A DNA stretch of 54,599 nucleotides from Bryobacterales bacterium. GTDB taxonomy: Bacteria > Acidobacteriota > Terriglobia > Bryobacterales > Bryobacteraceae. This document shows, piece after piece, positions 34,373-42,469 of this stretch. Position 1 is the first letter of the stretch. The number at the start of each line of letters is the position of its first letter. The stretch spans positions 10,420 through 65,018 of the forward strand of contig PMVV01000308.1 of assembly GCA_003166475.1 (NCBI GenBank), given 5' to 3'. The translations under genes were made by a program, and so were the position numbers. Below the pieces are notes generated by a model. That model was not told where the DNA came from and searched no databases. It saw only the letters and a program-made list of their open reading frames with translations.

Positions 34373-35620
34373 ATCAACCACTGATTCATGGGGAAACAGG
34401 TTCGAACGCGTGCTGCGATAGGTTGGTCTGCTACGATCAGCCGTGGCTCTGAAGGTTCACGAGCCGGTTTGGCGAGAGTCTACTCCAGGCGATTCGGCCC
34501 AAAAACCGACCCTTGTGACACTTTTCGGGGATCTGAAAAATCGCGTTGTCACGTGCAAAAACACGGGGAAGCGCCCGATTGACGGGCACTTCACGCATGT
34601 TCGACATGCGCAGTTTCGCGTCCGCGACAATCCGGTCGCAATCGCGCGCGGAAGCCGCAGCCGTGCACGCTCGGGCGCCGCCGGCCGCGGCAACCGCGCG
34701 CGCCCTGTGACCGACGCGCAATATATTGCGCGTCGGTCTCTTCGGCGTGAATTCCCGGCCGTGCGGCGGCGCACAACGCGCGGCTGGCGCCGGAATTGGC
34801 CGCCGGGATCGGGCGGCGCGAAGCGCGTTATGGCAATCCGACCCCGCCGACTTCGGCCATCCGGTAGTTATCCCCGGCGCAACTGCGCCACCCTCGGCGT
34901 GCAGGCTGCGCAGCGGCATCCCGCTGAAGTGGCCGCGCGAGGACGCTCCTGGATCACGGCGCAATGGCGCGATCTACCGACCGGCTCCGCGCAGATCACT
35001 TCACGGATGCGGGAGCCTTCCGCTCCGCGCGCATCCCCATCCGCACGCCGGCGGTCGCGGCGCCGGAGCACGGCGGGCGCCGGGAAATGGGCCGCCGGCA
35101 TCAGGCTGCGCGATGCGCGCTATGCCACCCGCCCCGGGCAACTGGAATATCGCCCGCCGCACCTGCGCCACGGGCGTGCAGGCTGCGCGTCGCGGTGACG
35201 CGGGATCGCGCACCTCGGCCCGGCTCCCCGGCCGCAGCGGAGACTGCAGTGCCAGTTGGAATACTTCCGAGTGTGCCGTCAACCACCCACAGACGCGCCA
35301 TACGTGGTTGCACCATGCTTGCTCCGCCTCCAGCAGGCGGCTACGAAGGGAGGAACCAGCCTCGTATCTTCCTCTAAATCGAAATAGGCGCGTGGGGGAG
35401 AGGGGAAACGCACGTGAGATTCCCGCGAACGCCGCTGCAAAACACGTGAGACTAATTCGGCTTGCTGCCTCGGGAACTAGATCTTCACGATTTCGGAGCG
35501 GTAAGGCGTTCGCGTGCTCTGCATCCCCCGCCGCATTTGCCGCCAGTCTTTGCCCGTGTGAATGCGCTCGGGTATCGCGCCGGCCGTTGTGCCGGCGGCG
35601 GGCTTAGCCTCCACAACTGG
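34373..35620. repeat. Intergenic repeat block with two full mosaic units
   Basis: About 1.25 kb without a supported gene. At 34785-35030 one unit runs GGCGCCGGAATTGGCCGCCG, GGGCGGCGCGAAGCGCGTTA, CGGCGCAACTGCGCCACC, GGCGTGCAGGCTGCGCAGCG. A second begins with the core GCGCATCCCCATCCGCACGC at about 35030 and repeats the same boxes to about 35215. GGCACTTCACGCATGTTC at 34585-34602 repeats 33323-33340. The rest (35230-35620) has no clear structure apart from a repeated CACGTGAGA. Long open frames here are artefacts of high GC. Confidence 0.75.
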
Positions 35621-36085
35621 TTACTTGCCGTTCAGCGAAGCCGTGCCTGTACCGACGCAGCCGTTCTCTCCATTAGGCATACGAAGCGACAGCGTCTTGT
35701 GGACCGTCCCCACATGCGCGAGTTCGTCGTTGGTCAGGTCGAACTGGGACGGATTTGGCGCCCACCCCTGAGCGGCGCATACGCCGACGAACTCCTCTGC
35801 GTCTCCGGCAGGCACGGCGCGCATCTTGAACGAAAGGGTGGCGCCGTTCGGCTTGCGCGTGAGCTGCGCCAGGATGTGGCCTTTATCGCGGCCGGGGTCA
35901 TCGATTCGGGCACTCTTGGCGATAGCGCCCTGGCGCCCGGTGGCGGTTCCGTGAACTGAGTACGGGGCGAACGGGCGAATCTCGCCAGGACGCATGACGG
36001 CGAAATTGCAATCCGTCGGCGACATCGCCGTGTAGAAGCCTTCGCTGTCGCCGACCATCCCGGGCCGGTAAACAATCTCGTTCAC
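35621..36085 (-). CDS. Hypothetical protein, back-to-back with the NIPSNAP gene
   Basis: A 154-residue frame with good protein character: IVYRPGMVGDSEGFYTAMSP, TDCNFAVMRPGEIRPFAPYS, AGDAEEFVGVCAAQGWAPNP, TNDELAHVGTVHKTLSLRMP. There is no signal peptide and no family is recognised. The start codon is GTG at 36085, immediately next to the ATG of the divergent NIPSNAP gene at 36086. No ribosome site precedes it, and the frame upstream meets a TAG after ten codons, so the true N-terminus may have been lost. If expressed, its promoter lies inside the neighbouring gene. Confidence 0.5.
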   Translation of the reverse strand: MNEIVYRPGMVGDSEGFYTAMSPTDCNFAVMRPGEIRPFAPYSVHGTATGRQGAIAKSARIDDPGRDKGHILAQLTRKPNGATLSFKMRAVPAGDAEEFVGVCAAQGWAPNPSQFDLTNDELAHVGTVHKTLSLRMPNGENGCVGTGTASLNGK

Positions 36086-36868
36086 ATGGATCGCCGTTCC
36101 TTCATGCAGTCTCTAGCTGGCGCCGGCCTGCTGGCGCAGGCCAACTCCCCTGGCGTTGCACAGGCTCCGGTCGAAAGAACCAGGCTGTACCGGCTCGATT
36201 ATTTCTACTACCGGCAGGGCGACCAGGCCACCCGCCTCAACCAGTTCTTTTCTTCTCAGGTGCCGCTGTTTGCCAAACACATGCGCACTTTCGGCGTGTT
36301 CACGGCCGTGATGGCGCCGCACGCCCAGACTATGATGGCCTTGAGTGGTTTCGCGAGTTCTGAGGACATGGCCGCCGCAGCCGGCCAGATCGAAAGTGAC
36401 TCAGGCTACCAGAAGGCTCACGCGGAGTTCGAGAATGGCGCCGAGCCTCCTTACGATTCCGTGCAGCGCGTGTTGCTTCAGGCCACGGCCTTCTCGCCGG
36501 AGATCGTGCCGCTCGCCGAGAAGCCGAAGAGCCTCCGCTATTTCGAATTGCGCATCTATCACTCGCCCACGACCCGGCAACTGGCCCTGGTGCACGAGCG
36601 TTTTGTGGGGCCGGAGATCCAGATTTTCCACCGCTCTGGCGTGCATCCGATTCTGTACGCCGATACCGTCATTGGACCCGACATGCCGAACCTCACCTAC
36701 TTGATCCCGTTCGCTACCCTAGCGGATCGGGAGAAGGCCTGGGATGCCTTCAACGCCGATCCAGAGTGGGTGAAGGTGCGCGCCGACTCGGTGGCCCGCG
36801 GCGGACAGATCGTTAACTACAACAACATTTCTCTGTGGCGGGCCACGGCGTTTTCGCCCATTCAGTAG
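36086..36868 (+). CDS. Exported NIPSNAP-family protein
   Basis: A 260-residue protein. The N-terminus MDRRSFMQSLAGAGLLAQAN has the twin-arginine export pattern (DRRSFM). The mature part holds two NIPSNAP (ferredoxin-like dimeric alpha+beta barrel) repeats: one around YRLDYFYYRQGDQATRLNQF, the second around RYFELRIYHSPTTRQLALVH, with GVHPILYADTVIGPDMPNLT and DREKAWDAFNADPEWVKVRA. NIPSNAP domains often bind small molecules or act as monooxygenase-like folds, and the substrate is unknown. Exported NIPSNAP proteins of this type are common in Solibacter-like genomes. The gene is followed by the large repeat array. Confidence 0.88.
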   Translation: MDRRSFMQSLAGAGLLAQANSPGVAQAPVERTRLYRLDYFYYRQGDQATRLNQFFSSQVPLFAKHMRTFGVFTAVMAPHAQTMMALSGFASSEDMAAAAGQIESDSGYQKAHAEFENGAEPPYDSVQRVLLQATAFSPEIVPLAEKPKSLRYFELRIYHSPTTRQLALVHERFVGPEIQIFHRSGVHPILYADTVIGPDMPNLTYLIPFATLADREKAWDAFNADPEWVKVRADSVARGGQIVNYNNISLWRATAFSPIQ

Positions 36869-37850
36869 GCATGCGGCCCGGCGCCGGAACTGGCCGCCGG
36901 CATCGGGCGGCGCGAAGCGCGTTATGGCAACCCGACCTCGCCGACTGCGGCCATTCGGAAGTATCGCCCGGCGCACCTGCGCCGCAGGCGTGCAGGCTGC
37001 GCGACGGCGTCCCGGGCCGAGTGGGCCGCACTCGAATATCGTACGCCATCCGCCTCGCGCCGATCATGGACGCGACCGCCCTCCGCGCCGCGCGTCCCCA
37101 TCCGCCCGCCGGCGGTCGCGGCGACGGACGACGGGCGTCTGGCGCCGGAATTGGCCGCCGGGCATCAGGCTGCGGGAAGAGCGCGCAATGGGGCGCTCCG
37201 GCTCGCTCGACGACGCCTTCCCCTGCACATCATGGATGCGGCGCCCTCCGCCCGCCGCGCATCCCATCCGCCACGCCGGCGGTCGCGGCGACGGACAGCG
37301 GGCGGCTGGCGCGGGGACGGGCGGGCGGCACAGGCCGCGCGAAGCACGTTCTGCCACCCAACACGGGCAGCCGAAAGCATCCCCCGGCGCACCTGCGCCA
37401 CGGGCGTGCAGGCTGCGCGTCGGCATCCCGGCGAAGTGGGCGCTCGCCGACGTTCTTGGATTCACAGCGTGCGAATATCGGACGCCATCCATCGGCAGGC
37501 CCCGCGCCGATCATGGACGCAGCGCCCCCACGCCCATCGCACATCCCCACCCGCACGCCGGCGGTCGCGGCGACGGAGCGCGGGCGGCGCGAAGCGCGTT
37601 ATGCAACCCAACCCCGGCAGCCGGAGGTTATCGGCCGGCGCAACCGCGCCACGGGCGTGCAGGCTGCGCCCGGCATCGCGGTGAAGTGGCCGCTCACCGG
37701 CTTTCCTGGACGCAGTGCCCTCCGCCCGCCGCGCATCCCCATCCGCGCGCCGGCGGTCGCGGCGACGGGCAACGGCGCGGCGGGCCGGAACGGGCCGACG
37801 GCACTAGCCGGAGTTTACTGCGAAGGGCCGGAACAAGAGTATAAGTGATT
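36869..37850. repeat. Array of GC-rich mosaic repeats
   Basis: About 1 kb of tandem imperfect units. Core boxes (GCGCATCCCCATCCGC, CGCCGGCGGTCGCGGCGACGG-like) start near 37090, 37257, 37540 and 37733. Between them are box A (GGCGCCGGAACTGGCCGCCG then GGGCGGCGCGAAGCGCGTTA), box B (CGGCGCACCTGCGCC then GGGCGTGCAGGCTGCGC) and a short ATCATGGACGC box. The distances between cores are 167, 283 and 193 bp because boxes are lost or added. Several boxes form stems (GGCGCA/TGCGCC; GCGCGAAGCGC). Open frames running through it are compositional artefacts. Confidence 0.85.
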
Positions 37851-38180
37851 GTTTTCGGAATGGGTTGCGAGCCGGCGGCCGTATTACCCACGCGGGGTAA
37901 TACGGAGTTGTTCCAGCCCCAGCGTTTTCGCCAGGGCCAGTTGTGGGAGGGTCTGCTTGGAGAGCACCGTGGCGACTCTGTTTGGTCCCTTGTCACCTTG
38001 CGGCGGGTACAGGAGAACAAATTCCTGGATCTGGCGCAATTCTTCCAATAAGTGTTCCATCGAGATGCCGGCCCATGCCACCTGCGCCTGGCGGTGGACG
38101 TACTGAAGCAGTGAGATGCCCAGCATGCAATAGAACGCGTGCACGCGGATCTTGCTGTCGGTCCAGTACCTGGAGGGCAA
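37851..38180 (-). mobile_element. C-terminal remnant of an IS1634-like transposase
   Basis: The minus strand encodes about 95 residues ending a DDE transposase: RYWTDSKIRVHAFYCMLGIS, LLQYVHRQAQVAWAGISMEH, LLEELRQIQEFVLLYPPQGD, KGPNRVATVLSKQTLPQLAL, ending with LEQLRITPRG at 37884. This matches the C-terminus of IS1634-family enzymes, with the final catalytic helix region. The N-terminal two thirds and both ends of the element are missing. The break near 38165 falls in or next to the interrupted gene to its right, whose N-terminus is also missing. Confidence 0.75.
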
Positions 38181-38823
38181 ACCGGTCGATAGCCAGTTCG
38201 GCGGCGTCTAACACCTGTTCTCGACCACCGACAACCGCGTGTTCTTCGTCTCGGAGATGGTGGGGAACATCATCGCCGATCAATTGAAAAAGCTCGGCGT
38301 GCAGAAGGGCGAAGCGATCAAGATCTGCAAGGCCGAGGTCACGCAAGGGCGCGGCCGGAAGGGAATCCAGTGGATCGTGCAGAAGGTCGGTTCTCCGGTA
38401 GGCGAGCAGCCCGACGGAACGTTCGCGGTGCCGGCGTCAACGCCGGCGTCCGAGAGCGCCTTGGAGCGTCAGCTACGGCAGTCCATCGCCACCGTTCGTA
38501 ACGGTAAGCCCGGCACGAGTGCGCTAACACCCGCGCCGGGAGTAGTGGCTGCCCCAACTAGCGAACAGCCCATCAACAACGGCAATGGTACCAAACTCAA
38601 CGGAAACGGTGCGGCGCACAACGGCCCCCCGCCGGAACGCGACATCCACCAAGGCTGGGCACAGGTCCTGCTCAGCCAGACTAATGCCCTGATCGACGTG
38701 TACGCGGCGGCGCTCAACTATGCCGGCGCCAAGCACGGCAACACCGTAAAGCCCGAAGACGTGAAAACGCTCCTCACCACAGCGTTCATCAACCTTTCGA
38801 AAGGCGGCGCCCATGCTGCCTAG
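38167..38823 (+). pseudogene. 5'-truncated gene with an in-frame stop, partner of the RecB-like nuclease
   Basis: From the edge of the IS remnant the frame reads VQYLEGKPVDSQFGGV, then TAA at 38209-38211, then HLFSTTDNRVFFVSEMVGNI and IADQLKKLGVQKGEAIKICK. The protein sense is continuous across the stop, which looks like a mutated sense codon such as CAA. Translation could still restart at GTG 38239, giving 194 residues. The C-terminal end is a helical domain (VLLSQTNALIDVYAAALNYA) after a Gly/Asn-rich linker. It resembles uncharacterised proteins encoded next to phage- or plasmid-type PD-(D/E)XK nucleases. The stop overlaps the nuclease start by 11 bp. Confidence 0.6.
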
Positions 38824-39658
38824 CCTCCCGATCGAGCCGGAGCCGCGGATAATTCCCGCGGCTCTGCCGCAACCAGCACCGCTGAACGACTTTGGCACGG
38901 TGCTCTCGCCGTCCCAGGTGCGGACGTTCCGCGACTGCGGCGCCAAGTGGTATTACAAGTATGCCCTGGGACTGCCTGACCCGCCCAACGGTTCGCTGGT
39001 GCGCGGTCGCGTCGTACACCAGATGGCCGAGGCGTTCTTTCGCGCCAAATTGGACGGCGGCTCGCCCGATCCCGACGATCTGGCGGCGTCGTTCGACCAA
39101 GCCTGGGACACCGCGGCAGCGGGCGCCGCCTTCGGGGCTGATGAGGATGTCGATCTGCTCAAGCGCCAGGCTGCCATGCTCACGCGGAAATACCTCGACG
39201 AAGTGGCGCCTGAGATCGAGCCGGCCGCGCTCGAACTCCCGGTACAAGGCGTCATCGGCGGCGTCGCCGTGCGGGGCTTCGTGGATCTGTTGGACACCAG
39301 CGGGCGCATCATCGACCTGAAGACGGCCGCACGGAAGCCTACCGGCGTCAGTGCGGACTACGCATTCCAGGTGGCTACCTACGGCCAGCTTTGCCCGGGG
39401 GCCAGCGGAAAAGCCCGCGTGGATACCATGGTCGCCACCAAGAGCCTCCAGGTGATCACGCAGGAGTACACGGTCTCGCCGGCGGATCTGAAGATGACGG
39501 CGAAGCTGTATCCGTTGGTTCGGGAGGCGATGCGCGACGGGATTTATTTGCCGAACCGGAGCAGCAATCTTTGCGGCCGAAAGCACTGCAACTTCGCGGA
39601 AGCCTGCGAGTCCGAGTTCGGTGGGCGGGTCAAGGGGGGCGAGGAGGACTTGGCGTAG
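38813..39658 (+). CDS. RecB/Cas4-like PD-(D/E)XK nuclease
   Basis: A 281-residue nuclease-like protein. It has the PDDEXK_1 start LSPSQVRTFRDCGAKWYYKY, GSLVRGRVVHQMAEAFFRAK with the first metal His region, VRGFVDLLDTSGRIIDLKTA containing the D...D-x-K core (FVDLLD; DLKT), and QVATYGQL, the QxxxY helix. A C-terminal Cys cluster (NLCGRKHCNFAEACESEF), with an earlier Cys in FRDCG, could hold an iron-sulfur cluster as in Cas4/AddB. It should be an exonuclease acting on DNA ends, as in recombination or phage functions. No CRISPR array is nearby. It overlaps the preceding damaged gene by 11 bp. Confidence 0.85.
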   Translation: MLPSLPIEPEPRIIPAALPQPAPLNDFGTVLSPSQVRTFRDCGAKWYYKYALGLPDPPNGSLVRGRVVHQMAEAFFRAKLDGGSPDPDDLAASFDQAWDTAAAGAAFGADEDVDLLKRQAAMLTRKYLDEVAPEIEPAALELPVQGVIGGVAVRGFVDLLDTSGRIIDLKTAARKPTGVSADYAFQVATYGQLCPGASGKARVDTMVATKSLQVITQEYTVSPADLKMTAKLYPLVREAMRDGIYLPNRSSNLCGRKHCNFAEACESEFGGRVKGGEEDLA

Positions 39659-40020
39659 GCGCTGAAGCCCCCCAACGTGCTACGCACACCGCAAGGCCAC
39701 GCTCCTTCTGCCACCGGCGCGGCGGTGACGCCGGGCGAAAAGCGGCTGTTTCCCCTCTGGGGTGGACTTCGAGCCTTGCCGCCAAGCCCATCACCGTGCT
39801 GGAATTATGGTTGGTTGGCTCGTGAGAGAGCACCGAGGCGGTGATGGGCGGATGGATCGCCCGCGCCGGGTCTGTGAACAGTTCGCGGTCGGACGCTATC
39901 ACATATCGCTGCCACGCATCAGGTTATATAATCGTTGGAGCGCGGGGCTGGCAAGAAACCAGAGCTTATCACGATGTCCATGTTGCCGGCCCAAAGATTC
40001 TGAAGACAGGACGTTCCTGA
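39659..40020. other. Intergenic region at the presumed left side of the integrative element
   Basis: About 360 bp. CCCATCACCG near 39786 and CGGTGATGGG near 39838 are exact inverted repeats about 45 bp apart. A TATAAT-like box in TTATATAATCG near 39925 could be a promoter for the DUF433 gene, without a clear -35. A copy of the tRNA-Sec 3' end that would mark the other element end was sought here and not found. Confidence 0.35.
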
Positions 40021-40233
40021 ATGGCACAAGAATTTGACAGAATTACTTGGAATCCGAAACAGATGAACGGGGAGCCTTGCATCCGAGGTATGCGCTTGAC
40101 CGTGGGACGCGTAGTCGATGCCGTGTTACTTTATCCAGACTCCGCAGATCTCGCCAGGAACTACCCGGAACTTGAGCCTGAAGACATAGAGCAGGCTTTC
40201 GCCTTCGCTACGACGCACGAGATATCTGGATAG
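40021..40233 (+). CDS. DUF433 antitoxin-like protein
   Basis: A 70-residue protein typical of DUF433: ITWNPKQMNGEPCIRGMRLT, VGRVVDAVLL, YPELEPEDIEQAFAFATTHE. These are small winged-helix or HTH proteins, usually encoded just before a DUF5615 PIN-like protein, and the pair is regarded as a putative toxin-antitoxin module. That order holds here. The stop codon and the next GTG share bases (TAGTG at 40231-40235), so the two are coupled. The ATG at 40021 lacks a strong ribosome site. Confidence 0.88.
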   Translation: MAQEFDRITWNPKQMNGEPCIRGMRLTVGRVVDAVLLYPDSADLARNYPELEPEDIEQAFAFATTHEISG

Positions 40234-41639
40234 TGAACGGCAATAACTGTCGACCTGTGAACTCTTCCGTCAAAACGTCGATCCGACTCTTGCTCGATCA
40301 AGGTATTCCCCGCGACGCGGCGGCGATCCTGCGGCACAACGGAGACGATTGCGTTCACGTTGGTGAAATAGGAATGACCAAAGCTGAGGACGACCAGATC
40401 TTAGCTTGGGCGCGCCACCGCTTTTGTATGGTGGTGACCGTCGATGCGGACTTTCGGCGGATCGAGTCGCCCGCTTCCGAGATAGGCGGACCGAAGATTC
40501 TCAGAATTAACCCCAGAGGGCCGACAGGGAGACATCTGGATGGGCCCAATGCTGCGGAAATAATCCACCGAGCCGTTTCAAGGAGGAGCAACACGCCAGC
40601 CGAGCAATGGCCGCTCAGATGGCCCTCACCCTCTACTTTCAATTCGACAGCAGGGCCGGAGGACGAGAGTTTTTTCCGATTGACGGGACCACACGGTCGC
40701 GTTGGCTACGCGCCCTTCTACTGCCCTGAAGGCTTCAATTTTGTGAGGCCCCATGCAAGGCAACTGTTTGTGCTTGCTGTGCAAGAGTACGTTCCAGAGG
40801 TCAGCGAGGCCCTCTGGGAAACTTTCGAACGGTTCGGCATTTTTGAACCGTTAACTATGACTGCTGAGTTGGAAAACTTTCGCAGAAGCACTGATATGGT
40901 GATTCCGCACGGCCGATCCTTTGCAGAACTGCGCCAAAAGGTATCAGGGCGCCTCGAATCGCCCATGGCCTCAGCCGCCGTGGAGGATTGGGCGCGAAGG
41001 TTTAACTTGGTGCGTAGAGGTGAGCCGGTTGACTGGATCATCAGGCTTGCCCAATTGCACATAGAGCTACATGTCGCCAACCGTATGTACGGTGTCGCTA
41101 TCGACACGGATGAGCCTGGACTGGAAGACTATGAGCGGCAGTTGCAACAGGCGCAGCATTGTAAGAAGTCCCTTCCCCTGGTGCCTGGATTTGACCAGAT
41201 GGACGGGCCACCGTGGTGGATGGAGCAGAGTGACCTAAGACCGCCGATTGACCCGGTGGAGTGCGAAATCAGACTGCCGCCCCTGCGCTGGGATCCTTTT
41301 CAAGACAGGCGGTCACGCTCGGAGATGCGCGAAACACTCCTACGGTGGCGGGACGCCGAATTTGAGAAATTCGTCGATGCAGAGCTTGAACGAATCGAGC
41401 AGTTGGCCAAGGACCGCGGAGGTCGGCCCACGCCTCAAAAGCGCCGGCGTCGGGGAAGCGCGGTAATACATTTCCGATGGGCAGCCCTCTTCCAGTGCGG
41501 AAAAAAAGAAGTCGCGGAGATTCAGGCACTTGAAGAGAACTCGCCGGATGTGCCACGGATCAAAGCGGCTATCAATGAGGTTCTCGCCTTGGTTGGTTTC
41601 ATACCGCGGCCAGGCAAGGTCGGCCGACCCCGAAAATAG
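40233..41639 (+). CDS. DUF5615 PIN-like toxin domain fused to a large unknown C-terminal region
   Basis: One uninterrupted 468-codon frame. Residues about 15-120 are DUF5615/Mut7-C-like: IRLLLDQGIPRDAAAILRHN, CVHVGEIGMTKAEDDQILAW, VVTVDADFRRIESPASEIGG, with the acidic residues D (LLDQG), E/D (EDD) and D-x-D (DADF) expected in a PIN nuclease site. The last about 25 residues of a normal DUF5615 are absent. From about residue 130 the chain runs into an unrecognised 330-residue region (GYAPFYCPEGFNFVRPHARQ, ARRFNLVRRGEPVDWIIRLA) with a basic tail (RPTPQKRRRRGS; KVGRPRK). GTG at 40233 overlaps the antitoxin stop; GTG at 40258 is also possible. Fusion by recombination seems likely. Confidence 0.75.
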   Translation: MNGNNCRPVNSSVKTSIRLLLDQGIPRDAAAILRHNGDDCVHVGEIGMTKAEDDQILAWARHRFCMVVTVDADFRRIESPASEIGGPKILRINPRGPTGRHLDGPNAAEIIHRAVSRRSNTPAEQWPLRWPSPSTFNSTAGPEDESFFRLTGPHGRVGYAPFYCPEGFNFVRPHARQLFVLAVQEYVPEVSEALWETFERFGIFEPLTMTAELENFRRSTDMVIPHGRSFAELRQKVSGRLESPMASAAVEDWARRFNLVRRGEPVDWIIRLAQLHIELHVANRMYGVAIDTDEPGLEDYERQLQQAQHCKKSLPLVPGFDQMDGPPWWMEQSDLRPPIDPVECEIRLPPLRWDPFQDRRSRSEMRETLLRWRDAEFEKFVDAELERIEQLAKDRGGRPTPQKRRRRGSAVIHFRWAALFQCGKKEVAEIQALEENSPDVPRIKAAINEVLALVGFIPRPGKVGRPRK

Positions 41640-41947
41640 TGAGTTTGGCACAGCCAAAAAGACCGAGCTTAACAGTTCAATTTTCAGATCTGTTGTGGCG
41701 TATCCTCGGAAGCGGAGATACGCTTCTGATGGAAGGGTCACTTGTAACAATCCCCGAATTTCGCAGGCAGGAAGCCGGCATCCCTAGCGACGCGCGGGCT
41801 TACCAGCTCATCCGCGACCAAATCATTCCTCCTGGCGTTGTGGTCCGGCTTGGCCGTCGCATCTTCATTGATGTGAACGAGTGGGAAAAGTTCAAGCGTT
41901 TAGGCGGCAAATCTTTACCAGGGGGCTGGCGACGGGAGGCGCATTAG
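41639..41947 (+). CDS. Small helix-turn-helix (excisionase-like) protein
   Basis: A 102-residue protein starting with GTG in a TAGTG overlap with the preceding stop. The C-terminal two thirds form an MerR/excisionase-like winged helix: LVTIPEFRRQEAGIPSDARA, YQLIRDQIIPPGVVVRLGRR, IFIDVNEWEKFKRLGGKSLP. In this fold a helix-turn-helix is followed by a beta wing carrying R-L-G-R-R and a D-V-x-x-W helix. It probably binds DNA, as a regulator or as a directionality factor for the nearby integrase. An ATG at 41729 would give only the DNA-binding part. Confidence 0.75.
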   Translation: MSLAQPKRPSLTVQFSDLLWRILGSGDTLLMEGSLVTIPEFRRQEAGIPSDARAYQLIRDQIIPPGVVVRLGRRIFIDVNEWEKFKRLGGKSLPGGWRREAH

Positions 41948-42015
41948 GGGTGCTATGGCTTCGGACATTCTGGGCGTGCGAGAATTGCTAACTCCCGGTT
42001 AAGGGACTGGCGGGA

Positions 42016-42285
42016 ATGCAAAACAGCTTCGATATTGACGGGCTTATCGACGTATTCGCCGAGCGGGTGGCGGCGAAACTGCGCGACCAACCTGCTGAGT
42101 CAGGTGGCGCCGCCATCAAGGCGCGGCTGCTCACCGTCGAGCAGGCCGCCGTCTATTTGGGCCGCACGAAAGAGGCCGTGGAGCAAATGATTGCCGGTGG
42201 CAAGTTGCCCGTGGTCCGTGCTGACCGCCGCGTATTTCTGGATGTCCGCGACCTGGACCGCTGGATAGACGCAAATAAGGCTTGA
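42016..42285 (+). CDS. Excisionase-like helix-turn-helix protein (HTH_17)
   Basis: An 89-residue protein. The second half is a classic HTH_17/excisionase domain: LLTVEQAAVYLGRTKEAVEQ, MIAGGKLPVVRADRRVFLDV, RDLDRWIDANKA. The N-terminal helix FDIDGLIDVFAERVAAKLRD may mediate dimer formation. Together with the upstream HTH protein and downstream integrase it makes the usual control region of an integrative element, where one HTH protein acts as recombination directionality factor. The ATG has a moderate site (CTGGCGGGA). Confidence 0.85.
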   Translation: MQNSFDIDGLIDVFAERVAAKLRDQPAESGGAAIKARLLTVEQAAVYLGRTKEAVEQMIAGGKLPVVRADRRVFLDVRDLDRWIDANKA

Positions 42286-42316
42286 CAAATGTGCCGAACC
42301 GCTTCAGCATGGATGC

Positions 42317-42469
42317 ATGGCACCCAAGAAAAAGAACGCCGCCGCCGTCGCGCTAGGCAGACGCGGGGGAAGGAAAAGCGGCAAGGCCCGCATGGATAAG
42401 ATGACGCCCGAACAACGTAGCGAAGTGGCCCGCAAGGCCGCCGCCGCGAGATGGGGGAAAGAGAAATGA
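42317..42469 (+). CDS. 50-aa basic protein overlapping the integrase gene
   Basis: A short gene reading MAPKKKNAAAVALGRRGGRK, SGKARMDKMTPEQRSEVARK, AAAARWGKEK. It is very basic and carries the small repeated motif (GRRGGRKSGKAR; MTPEQRSEVARKAAAARW) found in many short DNA-binding-like proteins of soil and rhizobial bacteria. Its stop overlaps the integrase start as ATGA (42466-42469), so it should be translated just before the integrase. A nucleoid-protein-like or integration-host-like role is an inference from charge and position. Confidence 0.7.
   Translation: MAPKKKNAAAVALGRRGGRKSGKARMDKMTPEQRSEVARKAAAARWGKEK

Noticed and set aside
34353-34395. Terminator after the YihY-like gene
   Set aside because: GAATCA/TGATTC and TTCCCC/GGGGAA pairs exist but the arms are asymmetric and lack a U-tract; too weak to list.
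36924-37844. Long open frames (about 300 codons) running through the repeat array
   Set aside because: They encode Arg/Pro/Ala-rich sequence repeating with the DNA repeats, in more than one frame at once; they reflect high GC without stops, not a gene.
36869-37850. Possible CRISPR array
   Set aside because: Units are 167-283 bp apart, imperfect, and share similarity through the supposed spacers; no cas genes are nearby, and the Cas4-like nuclease is not enough.
39659-40020. Left attachment site of the tRNA-Sec element
   Set aside because: No copy of the tRNA 3' end (TCGAACCCAC and neighbours) was found here or elsewhere in the window by eye, so no site is claimed.
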